Positions 8,900 through 18,652 of a stretch of 64,000 bases of DNA are shown in pieces (within the stretch, counting starts at the first letter, position 1; every line of letters begins with the position of its first letter). This DNA comes from J054 sp965221985 (lineage in GTDB: Bacteria > Pseudomonadota > Gammaproteobacteria > Steroidobacterales > GCA-2729495), in the NCBI GenBank assembly GCA_965221985.1, contig OZ244928.1, forward strand, positions 2,108,001 through 2,172,000, read 5' to 3'. The position numbers and the translations under genes are program-made. The notes under the pieces are model-generated. The model ran no database searches, was not told the origin of the DNA, and saw only the letters and a list, made by a program, of their open reading frames with translations.

Positions 8900-9481
8900 T
8901 TATCCTCGGGCCAATCCCGCGAAGCCCATGAAGGCGAGCGACATGAGACCGGCAGTGACCAAAGTAATTGATGATCCCCGAAATGCTTCCGGTATGTCAC
9001 TGAATTCGATACGCTCACGCACGCTGCTGAGCAATAGCATTACTAGGCCAAACCCTAGCCCGGCACTCAGTCCATAGGTCAGTGCCTCCATGAGGCTTTC
9101 GCTCTGCCGGGCATTTAGCAAGGCGACGCCTAGCACGGCGCAGTTTGTTGTAATCAAGGGCAGGTAGATACCCATAACTTCGTGCAATAGTGGGCTGGTG
9201 TGGCGCACCATTAGCTCTGTAAGTTGTACCGCCCCGGCGATTACCAATATAAAGCTCAGAATGCGCAGATATTCTAGTTCTAAGGGCCGCAATAGATAAG
9301 TATCCAGCAGATAGCTACTGCCCGCCGCGAGCGTTAGCACGAAGGCTGTGGCCAAGGACATGCCCAGGGCAGTTTCCAGGCTTTTGCTGGCACCCATCAA
9401 TGGGCAAAGCCCGAGAAATTTCACCAAGACGATATTATTGACCAGCACCGTGCCGACAATAATGAGCAACAGCTCCGACAT
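8900..9481 (-). CDS. rnfA: Rnf electron transport complex subunit A
   Basis: RnfA is the six-helix membrane subunit that, with RnfE, holds an Fe-S cluster in the membrane in the known complexes. The 193-residue length is exactly typical. Conserved segments include KFLGLCPLMGASKSLE, ITTNCAVLGVAL and the end TAGLMSLAFMGFAGL. The ATG overlaps the metG stop by one base (TAATG), so it is translationally coupled to metG. Confidence 0.96.
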   Translation of the reverse strand: MSELLLIIVGTVLVNNIVLVKFLGLCPLMGASKSLETALGMSLATAFVLTLAAGSSYLLDTYLLRPLELEYLRILSFILVIAGAVQLTELMVRHTSPLLHEVMGIYLPLITTNCAVLGVALLNARQSESLMEALTYGLSAGLGFGLVMLLLSSVRERIEFSDIPEAFRGSSITLVTAGLMSLAFMGFAGLARG

Positions 9482-11520
9482 TAGCGTATGCGCATTCCCG
9501 CTTGAGCACCACTGTCGGGGCTAAGCAAGTAGATGTCTTCGCCACCGGGCCCAGCCGCCAGCAACATGCCTTCGGAAGTGCCGAAGCGCATTTTTTTCGG
9601 TTGTAAGTTAGCGACCAAGACAACCAGGCGACCCACCAGACTGGCGGGGTCATAGGCGGGTCTTACCCCGGCAATTACCGTACGTTTCTCGTCACCTAGG
9701 CTGACTCGAACGCGCAGCAGCTGATCGGCGCCTTCAATAATTTTTGCTTCCAGGACTTTGGCAACGCGTAGGTCGACGCGCAGAAACTCGTCAATATTGA
9801 TCATATTCTTGTCGTCTCCGGCTGTCGCGGCTTGCTGATCCTTTGCGATATCGGTGGGTTCCCGAACGGACTCAACCATGTTGGCGACCGCTTTGTTATC
9901 CACTCGGGTCAGGAGTGGTTTGAATTTTTCGATCTTGTGATCGAGCAAGGGCTGCTTGATTGATTCCCAAGACAGCTCACCCGCGGCCAGAAAGCGTTCT
10001 GCCTTCGCGGTCAGTGCGGGAAGTACCGGCTTCAAATAAGTCAGTAAGACGCGGAACAAATTGATACCTTGGGTGCAAACCAGTTGCACGCGAGCTAGCT
10101 GGTCTGGATCCTTTGCCAGAATCCAAGGCTTGTGCTCATCAATGTACTGGTTCGCTTGATCGGCTAGCGACATGATCAAACGCATGGCCCGACTATATTC
10201 ACGGGCCTCGTAATGCTCTGCGATCGTTTCTTCCACCGCCAGAAATTTTGCATACAGATCGGGATCGTCCAGCTCAGTCGCCAACTGCCCCGAAAAATGC
10301 CGATGGATAAATCCGGCGCAGCGGCTCGCAATATTGACAAATTTACCCACCAGGTCGGCGTTGTTGCGGCTGACGAAGTCTTCCAGATTCAGGTCAATAT
10401 CATCAAGTCCGGGTCCAAGTTTGCAGGCATAGTAGTAACGCAAATATTCGGGATTGAGATATTCGAGATAGCTGGCGGCCGGAATAAATGACCCGCGCGA
10501 CTTGGACATTTTTTCGCCATTCACCGTCAAGAAACCATGGACAAAAACGCCACTGGGTTTACGGTAGCCCGCAGCCTCTAGCACTGCTGGCCAGAAAAGC
10601 GTGTGGAAGTACGCAATGTCCTTGCCAATGAAGTGATAGACCTCGGCAGGCGAATCGGCGGCAAAAAAATCTTCGACGCCTTGGCCACCGCGTGTCGCCG
10701 CGATATTTGCAAGGCTTGCCATGTACCCAACGGGGGCATCCAGCCACACATAAAAATACTTGTCTTGGGTATCAGGAATCCTGAATCCAAAATATGGTTT
10801 GTCACGAGAGATATCCCAGTCTTGAAGGCCCGCGGCAAACCACTCGTCCAGTTTTTTCGCAACACCGGTATCGACCACCCCCGAATGCACCCAGCTACGC
10901 AAGGATTCCTCGAAATCGGCTAGCCGGAAAAAATAGTGCTCGGATTCGCGCTCAACCGGGCGCGTACCGCTTACCACGGAGCGAGGATTCACCAAGTCTG
11001 CCGGCAAATAGGTGCGGCTGCAGACTTCACAGCTGTCACCATACTGATCAGCGGAGTCGCAATGAGGGCAATTCCCGCGCACAAAGCGATCCGGAAGAAA
11101 CATCTCGGCTTTTTCGTCATAGGCTTGGCGGATGCTGCGTTTGGTGATATGTCCGCCGTCGCACAAGCGGCCGTAGATCGATTCCACCAGTGCTTTGTTT
11201 TCAGGCGAATGGGTTGAGTGAAAATTGTCGAATTCAACGCTAAAGCCTTTGAAGTCACGCTGATGTTCCGTCCTCACTTGTTCCACCAGGACTTCGGGAT
11301 CTAAATCCAACTCTTGCGCCCGCAGCATGACGGGTGTGCCATGGGCATCGCTGGCACAAAGGTACAGGCATTGGTGGCCGCGCAGGCGCTGAAAGCGCAC
11401 CCAAATATCTGTTTGGATGTACTCCACCAAATGTCCAATGTGGATGGAGTTGTTCGCGTAAGGCAACGCGCTGGTTACAAGAATTTGCCGGGTATCCGAT
11501 GCCATGTTAGGCCGCGCCAT
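9481..11520 (-). CDS. metG: Methionyl-tRNA synthetase
   Basis: MetRS charges tRNA-Met. The 679-residue class I synthetase has the HIGH motif at residues 27-30, a zinc knuckle of paired cysteines (CPHCDSADQYGDSCEVC), KMSKS in NGEKMSKSRG, an anticodon-binding helical domain and a C-terminal EMAP/Trbp111-like tRNA-binding domain (about residues 575-679). A second in-frame ATG five codons in is also possible as start. It is the first gene of the minus-strand run into rnfA. In several relatives metG is paired with the Fe-S carrier gene mrp (apbC), which is absent here. Confidence 0.97.
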   Translation of the reverse strand: MARPNMASDTRQILVTSALPYANNSIHIGHLVEYIQTDIWVRFQRLRGHQCLYLCASDAHGTPVMLRAQELDLDPEVLVEQVRTEHQRDFKGFSVEFDNFHSTHSPENKALVESIYGRLCDGGHITKRSIRQAYDEKAEMFLPDRFVRGNCPHCDSADQYGDSCEVCSRTYLPADLVNPRSVVSGTRPVERESEHYFFRLADFEESLRSWVHSGVVDTGVAKKLDEWFAAGLQDWDISRDKPYFGFRIPDTQDKYFYVWLDAPVGYMASLANIAATRGGQGVEDFFAADSPAEVYHFIGKDIAYFHTLFWPAVLEAAGYRKPSGVFVHGFLTVNGEKMSKSRGSFIPAASYLEYLNPEYLRYYYACKLGPGLDDIDLNLEDFVSRNNADLVGKFVNIASRCAGFIHRHFSGQLATELDDPDLYAKFLAVEETIAEHYEAREYSRAMRLIMSLADQANQYIDEHKPWILAKDPDQLARVQLVCTQGINLFRVLLTYLKPVLPALTAKAERFLAAGELSWESIKQPLLDHKIEKFKPLLTRVDNKAVANMVESVREPTDIAKDQQAATAGDDKNMINIDEFLRVDLRVAKVLEAKIIEGADQLLRVRVSLGDEKRTVIAGVRPAYDPASLVGRLVVLVANLQPKKMRFGTSEGMLLAAGPGGEDIYLLSPDSGAQAGMRIR

Positions 11521-11573
11521 TTCCTGGACTGAGGGACGCGTATGCTAGCAGCCGGATGCTGCCGGATGCGACT

Positions 11574-12680
11574 CTAGGCGTCGGACTCGTCGGTTTCCCG
11601 GAATTCCTCGAAATTGCGTTTTTCGATGGCGGCTTCGTAGGCGCTGCGACCGCTGATCACGCCCTTATCCGCTAAATCCCGCAGATTCGAATCCATGGTT
11701 TGCATGCCCATTTGACGGCCGCTTTGCATGGAGGTTTCCAACTGGTCGAGTTTACCCTGGCGGATCAAGTTGGCCACCGCGGGCGTGTTGACCAAGACTT
11801 CCAGGGCGGCGACGAGCCCTGGTTCGCCCTCTTTGGGGACGAGTTGCTGCGAGATCACGCCGCGTAATGATGTAGAAAGCATGGTGCGAACGTGAGATTG
11901 TTTGTCGGCCGGGAAGGAGTTCACGATTCGATCGACGGTGGCGGCTGCGCCATTGGTGTGGAGCGTGCCCATGACCAAAATGCCCATTTCGGCGGCGGTT
12001 ACTGCAATACTGATGGTTTCGAGATCCCGCATTTCGCCTACCAGAATTACGTCGGGGTCTTCGCGCAGGGCAGAATGTAGGGCGGATGCGAAGCCATCCG
12101 TATGTGCGCCAATCTCCCGCTGACTGATCAGGCATTTGCTGCGCTGATGGACAAATTCGATGGGATCTTCAATGGTCAAGATATGGCCGTTGACGCGTTT
12201 GTTGATGTCATCGATCATCGCGGCCAAGGTTGTTGATTTACCCGAACCGGTCTTGCCGGTCACCAGAATCATGCCTTGATTGTATTTGCAGAGGTTGGTG
12301 ACAACCGCCGGCATGTTGAGCTCGGCAATGGTTTTTGCCTTGGACGGAATGGCCCGAAAAACGCCGCCCATGCCGCCCAAATGGCGAAATACATTGACGC
12401 GGAAACGCGCCACGCCGTCTACCGAGTGCGCAAAATCCGCTGAATCATGGGCTTCGAATTCCTTGCGCGCTTTAGCCGTCATGATTTCTTCTAGGGCTTC
12501 ACGCACGTCGTCAGGGCTTAAAATCGATGAGCTTTCCGCGGCAATCTTTCCATAGACCCGCATGCGCAAAGGTTCACCGGCGATGTAATGCAGGTCGGAT
12601 CCATTGCGTGCGATTAGCTGCCGCAAGGGGTCGTCGATTATGTAGCTGACTTCTTCAGCTTGCTGCGTATTGCTATCCAC
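11574..12680 (-). CDS. pilU: PilT/PilU-family type IV pilus retraction ATPase (PilU-like)
   Basis: Secretion-superfamily hexameric ATPases of this kind power pilus retraction at the inner membrane. The 368-residue protein has an N-terminal PAS-like domain, Walker A GKTGSGKST (142-150), an Asp box, Walker B-like PDVILVGEMRD, a His box (TLHTNGAAATVDRI), and an acidic tail (DETDESDA-like) that suits PilU better than PilT. It overlaps the upstream pilT copy by 8 bases. The two proteins are clearly paralogous, and the second-copy position also fits PilU. The gene symbol is tentative. Confidence 0.85.
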   Translation of the reverse strand: MDSNTQQAEEVSYIIDDPLRQLIARNGSDLHYIAGEPLRMRVYGKIAAESSSILSPDDVREALEEIMTAKARKEFEAHDSADFAHSVDGVARFRVNVFRHLGGMGGVFRAIPSKAKTIAELNMPAVVTNLCKYNQGMILVTGKTGSGKSTTLAAMIDDINKRVNGHILTIEDPIEFVHQRSKCLISQREIGAHTDGFASALHSALREDPDVILVGEMRDLETISIAVTAAEMGILVMGTLHTNGAAATVDRIVNSFPADKQSHVRTMLSTSLRGVISQQLVPKEGEPGLVAALEVLVNTPAVANLIRQGKLDQLETSMQSGRQMGMQTMDSNLRDLADKGVISGRSAYEAAIEKRNFEEFRETDESDA

Positions 12681-13767
12681 CGGGCAACTCGAACTTGGGT
12701 AGAACCGACGTGTCGGTTACGAATTTTTGGAATACCGCTTTATCCGTTGCGAAGCGATAGGCATCGTCGGGGTCCAATTGCTTGCTTTTTATGCCTGCCA
12801 GCAAAGCTTGATCCATGGTTTGCATCCCCATGTCCTTACCTGTTTGCAGCTGGGCGGGAATTTGATGCGTTTGATCCGTCATGATGAGTTTGCCTATGGC
12901 GCGGGTCATCAGCATGATTTCCAGCGCCGCGTGTCGTTGCCGCCCGTCGGGCGATTTCACCAAATTTTGACTGATCACGGCATTCAGGCCTTGCGCCAAG
13001 AAGCTCTTGGTTTGTTCGCGCATTTCGCCCGGCAAGGCATCGGTGATTCGGTCGATACTTTTGACCGCACCGGTGGTGTGCAGTGTGCCTAGCACCAAGT
13101 GTCCTGTTTCCGCCGCGGTCATGGCCATGGATATGGTTTCGGCGTCCCGCAACTCGCCCACCAAAATTACATCCGGGTCTTGACGTAAAGCTGCTCGGAT
13201 ACCGTCGGCGAAAGTATTTAAATGGGTGCCCAATTCGCGCTGAATGATTTGCGATTTCTGACTGCTGTGCACGAATTCAATCGGGTCCTCGAGGCTGATG
13301 ATATTCGCGTTTCGATTCCTATTAAGGTAGTCGATCATCGCGGCCAAGGTTGTAGATTTGCCCGTGCCGGTGGAGCCGGTCACTAGCACCATGCCCTGAT
13401 GGTGATCACAAAGCCTAGCCAAGGTATCCGGCAAATTAAGGCTTTCAAGGCTTGGAATATCCTGCGGGATGAACCGGAATGTGGCGCCAACGCCTGTGTC
13501 TTTGCGGTAAACGTTGACGCGAAATCGTCCCCCGTGCTCGGCCACATAAGAAAAATCTAGGTCCTTACCGTCGAGCAATCGCTGTTTCAGCAGCGGTGGG
13601 AGAATCTCGTCGATGTAAGTTTCCAGTTCCGTTTCTGTCAAATCTCTAAATTTGATGGGGAGTAGGTCGCCGTGCATTCTCAACATCGGTGGAACGCCAA
13701 CAGCCAGATGGACATCAGAACAAGCCTGAGTTAGCCCTAGCTTTAAAAATGCATCAATACGTGCCAT
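12673..13767 (-). CDS. pilT: PilT-family type IV pilus retraction ATPase
   Basis: The 364-residue protein shows all PilT landmarks: N-terminal SDVHLAVG, Walker A GSTGTGKST (131-139), IRAALRQDPDVILVGELRD (Asp box/Walker B with the AIRAGLRE-like helix), a His box TLHTTGAVKSIDRI, and the C-terminal helical region with MQTMDQAL. It lies 119 bases downstream of the HEAT-kinase gene on the same strand and overlaps pilU. Pili themselves are also implied by pilF at 40.8 kb. Which of the two ATPases is the main retraction motor cannot be told from sequence. Confidence 0.88.
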   Translation of the reverse strand: MARIDAFLKLGLTQACSDVHLAVGVPPMLRMHGDLLPIKFRDLTETELETYIDEILPPLLKQRLLDGKDLDFSYVAEHGGRFRVNVYRKDTGVGATFRFIPQDIPSLESLNLPDTLARLCDHHQGMVLVTGSTGTGKSTTLAAMIDYLNRNRNANIISLEDPIEFVHSSQKSQIIQRELGTHLNTFADGIRAALRQDPDVILVGELRDAETISMAMTAAETGHLVLGTLHTTGAVKSIDRITDALPGEMREQTKSFLAQGLNAVISQNLVKSPDGRQRHAALEIMLMTRAIGKLIMTDQTHQIPAQLQTGKDMGMQTMDQALLAGIKSKQLDPDDAYRFATDKAVFQKFVTDTSVLPKFELPGG

Positions 13768-13886
13768 GGATTATTTTAGTCGAGAAAATTGTTTGTGCTT
13801 GCGCGTAGAGCATACCGCTTCGCCGGTTAGTTTGGGTCTCGAGCTGCCCACTGCGGCGTGCAGCGGTGAATAAACGCGCAGGTACA

Positions 13887-16298
13887 TTAGTTCGTCGCGG
13901 CAATGGCGTCGCGAACCGCGTCCATAGACTCAAAGCGATCCTCTTTGTCCAAGGCCATGCATTTGCCGACTATGGCAGCCAGGGGCGCTGGAATTTCAGG
14001 ATTGACTTCCTCGCATCGCAAAGCCTTGCCTTGCACGTGCTGGTACATCACAGCCATATGATCACCCTTGGTATAGGGCGGTGCGCCCGTTAACATTTCG
14101 TAAAAAATAACGCCCAGGCTATAAATGTCAGCGCGGACATCAACTTTCTTGCCCAGGATTTGTTCTGGTGCCATGTACTTGGGTGAACCGATGACATAGC
14201 CCGTCTTGGTTAGCTGCGTGTCACCACTGCTAGCCGCCGCGGCTACGCCAAAGTCCACAATTTTGAGCAGGCCTTCGTCATTAATCAGCAAGTTAGCCGG
14301 TTTTAAGTCACGGTGAACAATACCGACTTGATGTGCCACGCCCATACCGGTGGCAATATCCTGGGCCCACCCCGAGGCTTTTTCGAAGGGCAGGGGCTTC
14401 TTGCCGGAAAGCTCCGCGCCTAGGGTATGTGAGGGGAAGTACTCCATGGAAATCGCATAGCTACCGCCGAGACTCACAAAGTCATAGATACGAATAACAT
14501 TCTTGTGGGTAATCTTTCTTGAGTAACGCAACTCGTGCACGAAGCGTTTGAGCATTTCCTCATCTGAACTGACATTCGCGTTAAGGAATTTCAGGATGAG
14601 ACGTTCTTCGACCACCACGTCTTCAACCAATAGCACCGTACCAAAGGCGCCCTTACCAATTTGCTGAATGAAGCGATAGCGTGATTCGATGACATCGCCG
14701 GGTTTCAAGGTCGTGATGTCTAGCGTTCCCGCGGCGGCTGGCATCACGGTCTCTTCGGTCAGCAGCGGGGCATCCGTAATGATGGACGCTGCGGCGTCAG
14801 GCATTGCGTCGCTCAAGTCCGGAGTTGGGGCGGCGCCGGCGGTAGCGGCACCCGCCATGGTGGGTGAGAAGCGGTTGTCGATGCGCACCAGGGCGTCGGT
14901 GGCGATACGCGCGATGGTTTCATCCGCCCCAGCCGTAAGGGGTTGCAAGCGTGCTTTGATGGTATCCGCGGTTTGCTCGCTAGTCAGTTTGGCTATGGCG
15001 TTAACGGCCTCCACGCGGATCTCTTTCTTACCGTTCTCAATGAAGGGCAGAACCTTGTCCAGCGCGTCCTCGCTACCAATCCGGCCGATGGCCCGCAAGG
15101 CGGCCGGCACGGAACGCGCATCCCCGTCCAGCATTCTTACCAGGGCGGTGGACGCTTTCGGGTCGCCGATTTCGCCCAAGGCGTCGGCTGCGCGCTCGCG
15201 GACCCACCAGTCTTCATCACCGGTCGCCGTGATCAAATGTTTCACTGCGCGCTCGTCCTTGGTCTGATTCAGGATCTCGATGGCTGAGCGGCGGATGTTT
15301 TCGTTTTGATCACGAATCAGTTGTAGCACCGCGTCCATGACCTTGGGTCCACCGATGGTGGCCAGTGCATCGGATGCGCGCGAACGGACCCACCAGTCAT
15401 CATCTTCAATGGCGTTGAGTAGATGTCTAATGGATGAGGGGTCGGCAATTTCGTTTAGGACTTCCACCGCCGAGCGACGTGCGTATTCGCTTTCATCCTT
15501 GAGAACCTTGACCAAGTGTTTCGTGGTGTCCGGATGCTGCAGCTGGATTAGCAAGTCCACGGCCTTACCTTGAACTTCCAGGTCTGGATCCGTGAGCATT
15601 TGGCTGATCAGTCGGATGTCCCGCTCACCCTCAATTTGCATTAGCGCCGACAGGGCTGTCTTGCGGATGGTCTTGTTTCCGTCACGCAGCTGCTTTTCCA
15701 GGGCGGCGGCTACATCAGCCCGGTTAAATTGCGCTAGGATTTGCATCAAGTGGATGCGTACCGCGATGTCCTTGCCCGACAGTCGTGAAATCAGGTCAGG
15801 AACATGGGCATCAGTGACCATTTCCGACACGACCTTGAAAATCGCGGCTTTTTCGCGGGGCTCCAAGTCGTAGGCTTTGCGGATCAGTTGCGGGACCGTG
15901 ATGCGGGATTTCTTGGTTCGCAGGATCTCAATCACCGCGGATGTGGCCACCCCTTCCTTACTCAACAGATCGAGTAGAGGTTTGGTGTTATAGCCGTTGG
16001 CTGCCGACAGCGCCTTGGTAACGCCGGCAACGCAGCGCTGCTCGCCTTCCGCCAGACCCTCGGCGAAATAGGGAAAAGTCTTGTCGCTGACTTGCGCCTC
16101 AAGCGCGTCAATGATGATGCGCGTTTGATCTTTGTCAGCATGACTGAGGGCGTCGATCAACTTCGGGATTGCGCCCGCGCCCACTTTCTTCAGGCGGTCC
16201 GCGGCCTTGCGAGCGCCCGGGCTGTTTACATCACCTTCTTCTAGCAACTGCGCAATGGAGCGCTCTGCTTGTAAGGTTGCTAGAAACTTAATCGCCAA
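13887..16298 (-). CDS. Soluble fusion of HEAT repeats with a C-terminal Ser/Thr protein kinase
   Basis: An 803-residue protein with no signal peptide or membrane helix. Residues about 1-475 are HEAT/PBS-lyase-type repeats of roughly 31 residues, most regular at 290-395 where DDWWVRSRASDAL and DEDWWVRERAADAL recur. An Ala/Pro linker (480-530) leads to a Hanks-type kinase domain (540-800) with every catalytic element: GKGAFG (549-554), Lys570, Glu589, HRDLKPAN (662-669), DFG (682-684) and APE (710-712). The kinase should therefore be active. The order is the reverse of most bacterial Ser/Thr kinases, which start with the kinase and end outside the membrane. The HEAT part is probably a docking scaffold. 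Location directly upstream of pilT-pilU suggests control of pilus retraction, which is inference. Confidence 0.92.
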   Translation of the reverse strand: MAIKFLATLQAERSIAQLLEEGDVNSPGARKAADRLKKVGAGAIPKLIDALSHADKDQTRIIIDALEAQVSDKTFPYFAEGLAEGEQRCVAGVTKALSAANGYNTKPLLDLLSKEGVATSAVIEILRTKKSRITVPQLIRKAYDLEPREKAAIFKVVSEMVTDAHVPDLISRLSGKDIAVRIHLMQILAQFNRADVAAALEKQLRDGNKTIRKTALSALMQIEGERDIRLISQMLTDPDLEVQGKAVDLLIQLQHPDTTKHLVKVLKDESEYARRSAVEVLNEIADPSSIRHLLNAIEDDDWWVRSRASDALATIGGPKVMDAVLQLIRDQNENIRRSAIEILNQTKDERAVKHLITATGDEDWWVRERAADALGEIGDPKASTALVRMLDGDARSVPAALRAIGRIGSEDALDKVLPFIENGKKEIRVEAVNAIAKLTSEQTADTIKARLQPLTAGADETIARIATDALVRIDNRFSPTMAGAATAGAAPTPDLSDAMPDAAASIITDAPLLTEETVMPAAAGTLDITTLKPGDVIESRYRFIQQIGKGAFGTVLLVEDVVVEERLILKFLNANVSSDEEMLKRFVHELRYSRKITHKNVIRIYDFVSLGGSYAISMEYFPSHTLGAELSGKKPLPFEKASGWAQDIATGMGVAHQVGIVHRDLKPANLLINDEGLLKIVDFGVAAAASSGDTQLTKTGYVIGSPKYMAPEQILGKKVDVRADIYSLGVIFYEMLTGAPPYTKGDHMAVMYQHVQGKALRCEEVNPEIPAPLAAIVGKCMALDKEDRFESMDAVRDAIAATN

Positions 16299-16804
16299 CG
16301 GTCAATAACCCCAATTCAACATAGCTTTGGCGGCTGCTTTCGCCGCACCGCGCCTAGTTTATGTCAAAGAAGGCCAAAATTGTCCGTCGGCAAGCGCGTA
16401 CATTATGGCATATCGCCTTGTGCGGCCTAGTATTGCCGCCAATGAAGGGTGCTTGCAGCCGTCCACCGCCCATTTTCGAGCGGACCTTCTCGCATCAGGT
16501 AGAATGTCGCGCCTGGCGAGCCTGGATACTGTTAAACGCGTCACGAATCATGGCTGCTGGCACCACAGATGGCTTACTGGCGGCAATACATGGGATTTGG
16601 TCGCCGGTTTTCGGCGCGGCTCTGGCTGCTGCGGCAGCTGTTGGGAGTTTCCGCAGCGACGACGCATAGTTTCGGCTCGGGCGGAATTTGGGTATTCCCT
16701 GGATGTTAGCGCGCCGACTTGGGTAAAGCCTTCGGCGGCCGCGATTCGCGCAAATCAGTGACTGATGTGGGTGTCGAGGGTCCTGATTCCTTGAGGAGTA
16801 TTGA
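16299..16804. other. 506-base intergenic region ahead of dcd
   Basis: The HEAT-kinase and dcd genes diverge here, so promoters for both should lie inside. Open frames occur on both strands (up to 144 codons), but none has a family resemblance, a good ribosome site, or a plausible composition. The only firm element is GAGGAG at 16793-16798, 6 bases before the GTG start of dcd. I see no RNA gene or repeat. Confidence 0.5.
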
Positions 16805-17371
16805 GTGAGCATAAAGTCTGATCGCTGGATTAGGCGCATGGCAGAAGAGCAGGGCATGATCGAACCCTTTGAAGCTGGCCAGGTGCGGGAAAATGGTTCC
16901 GGGCGCATCGTGTCCTTTGGGACATCCAGCTATGGCTACGATGTCCGCTGCGCCGCCGATTTCAAGGTGTTCACCAATATTGATTCAGCCATCGTTGATC
17001 CTAAAGCCTTCGATGAAACCAGCTTTGTGGATAAACATGCAGAGGTTTGTGTTATCCCGCCCAACTCCTTCGCGCTCGCACGCACGGTGGAGTACTTCCG
17101 AATTCCGCGTAATGTCTTGACTATCTGCTTGGGCAAGTCGACCTACGCCCGCTGCGGGATCATCGTGAATGTCACGCCGTTGGAACCCGAATGGGAAGGG
17201 CATGTGACCCTGGAATTTTCGAATACAACGCCTTTGCCGGCAAAAATTTATGCCAACGAGGGCGTGGCCCAGATGCTGTTCTTCGAGTCTGATGAAGAGT
17301 GTGAGACTTCGTATAAGGATCGGGGCGGCAAGTATCAGGGTCAGCAGGGTGTCACGCTGCCACGCGCCTAG
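16805..17371 (+). CDS. dcd: dCTP deaminase
   Basis: Dcd converts dCTP to dUTP, the main route to dTMP in many gammaproteobacteria. The 188-residue length is typical, and the sequence carries the trimeric dUTPase-fold signatures SFGTSSYGYDVR, GKSTYARCGI and PLEPEWEGHVTLEFSN (catalytic Glu in the last). The start is GTG, supported by GAGGAG six bases upstream and by the family N-terminus (MSIKSDRWIRRMA). Confidence 0.96.
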   Translation: MSIKSDRWIRRMAEEQGMIEPFEAGQVRENGSGRIVSFGTSSYGYDVRCAADFKVFTNIDSAIVDPKAFDETSFVDKHAEVCVIPPNSFALARTVEYFRIPRNVLTICLGKSTYARCGIIVNVTPLEPEWEGHVTLEFSNTTPLPAKIYANEGVAQMLFFESDEECETSYKDRGGKYQGQQGVTLPRA

Positions 17372-17400
17372 ACCGGCGAGTGCTGCGGTAAAGCTTGGAT

Positions 17401-18582
17401 TTAGAGCGTTTCGAGGGCGAGAGCTAGACCTTCGCCGCCACCAATACAAAGGGCCGCAATGCCGCGGCCGCCGCCGCGGCTCTGCAGCGCATGCAGCAAG
17501 CTGGTCACGATTCTCGCGCCAGTAGCGCCCAGCGGGTGTCCTAGCGCACAGGCACCGCCGTGAACATTCACCTGGGAATGATCAATCTTACAGTCATGCA
17601 TGGCGGCCATAGCCACGCAGGCAAAGGCTTCATTGATTTCATAAAGATCGACGTCTTTGGGCGTCCAGCCGACTTGGTCATGCAGCTTATTGATAGCCAC
17701 GCCGGGCGCCGTCGTAAACCACTCTGGCTCGTGGGAATGAGAAGTAAAGCCGAGGATCTTGGCCAAGGGTGCTAGACCGCGGTGGCTGGCCTGAGCTTCA
17801 GACATGAGCAGCACCGAGGCCGCACCGTCTGCCAGAGTGGACGAGCTGCCGGCCGTGACCGTTCCATCTTTGCTGAAGGCTGGGCGCATGCCCGGTATTT
17901 TCTCGATGTTCTGCCGGCCGGGTTCCTCATCGCTATCGACAATGCTGCTTTTTCCGCGGTAGCGGACTTCAACGGGCGCTAGTTCCCGCGTAAACGCGCC
18001 GTTGCCCGCGGCTGCCAGGGCTCGATTCACCGAGGCGATAGCGAACTCATCCTGCGCCGCCCGGGAAAATTCGTAGCGTTCGGCGGTCTTATCCGCGAAA
18101 CAGCCCATGACTTCGCCGTCGTAAGCATTTTGCAGTCCGTCGTAAAACATGTGGTCCAGACTTTGCTGATGGCCCATATGAAAGCCACCGCGGGCTTTGG
18201 GTAGCAGGTAGGGTGCCTGGCTCATGGATTCCATGCCGCCGGCTAATACGATGTCTGCGCTGCCCGCGCGTATCGCGTCATGGCCGAGGATGATGGCTTT
18301 CAGTCCCGACCCACAAACCTTGTTGATGGTTAGGCAATCCACCGCTTGGGACAAATTGGCCGCCAAGGCGGCCTGCCGAGCCGGTGCTTGGCCTAGGCCG
18401 GCGCTCAGAACGCAGCCAATGATGGCTTGGTCGATTTCATCGGCGCTTAGGCCAGTGTCTGCAAGACAGGCGCGCGTGGCCGCGGCAGAGAGCTGCGGTG
18501 CGGTTACTGTTTCCAGCGCACCTCGAAAGGCGGCAATGGGCGTGCGTCGCGCCGCGACGATGACAACTGATTCTTTGCTCAC
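17401..18582 (-). CDS. Acetyl-CoA C-acyltransferase (thiolase)
   Basis: Thiolases join two acetyl-CoA or cleave 3-ketoacyl-CoA. The 393-residue length and motifs are those of the biosynthetic/degradative acetyl-CoA acetyltransferase group (AtoB/PhaA-like): nucleophilic Cys in NKVCGSGLKA (near residue 88), GGMESMS, the active-site His in ALGHPLGATGAR, and the second Cys in CIGGGEG. No fadB, phaB or atoDA partner lies next to it, so the pathway cannot be fixed. It ends convergently with dcd. Confidence 0.92.
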   Translation of the reverse strand: MSKESVVIVAARRTPIAAFRGALETVTAPQLSAAATRACLADTGLSADEIDQAIIGCVLSAGLGQAPARQAALAANLSQAVDCLTINKVCGSGLKAIILGHDAIRAGSADIVLAGGMESMSQAPYLLPKARGGFHMGHQQSLDHMFYDGLQNAYDGEVMGCFADKTAERYEFSRAAQDEFAIASVNRALAAAGNGAFTRELAPVEVRYRGKSSIVDSDEEPGRQNIEKIPGMRPAFSKDGTVTAGSSSTLADGAASVLLMSEAQASHRGLAPLAKILGFTSHSHEPEWFTTAPGVAINKLHDQVGWTPKDVDLYEINEAFACVAMAAMHDCKIDHSQVNVHGGACALGHPLGATGARIVTSLLHALQSRGGGRGIAALCIGGGEGLALALETL

Positions 18583-18614
18583 GATGGTTTCTTGCAGGGC
18601 GGGTAACTGAATTG

Positions 18615-18633
18615 ACCGCGCATTATGCGCGGT
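18615..18633. repeat. 8-bp perfect inverted repeat upstream of the thiolase gene
   Basis: ACCGCGCA, a TTA loop, then TGCGCGGT lie in the 70-base gap between the acyltransferase and thiolase genes. No T-run follows on the minus strand. It could be a small hairpin in the transcript or a regulator site; nothing in the sequence decides. Confidence 0.35.
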
Positions 18634-18652
18634 GTGCAGATAATGGCCAAGA

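Noticed and set aside
14689..15267. 192-codon frame antisense to the HEAT repeats
   Set aside because: Ser/Ala-rich shadow caused by codon bias in the kinase gene.
16361..16669. 102-codon plus-strand frame in the dcd spacer
   Set aside because: It starts MSKKAKIVRRQ and has some hydrophobic stretches but no ribosome site and no homology I can recognise.
16495..16908. 137-codon minus-strand frame upstream of dcd
   Set aside because: Overlaps the real dcd start and is Arg/Ser-rich in the manner of a shadow frame.
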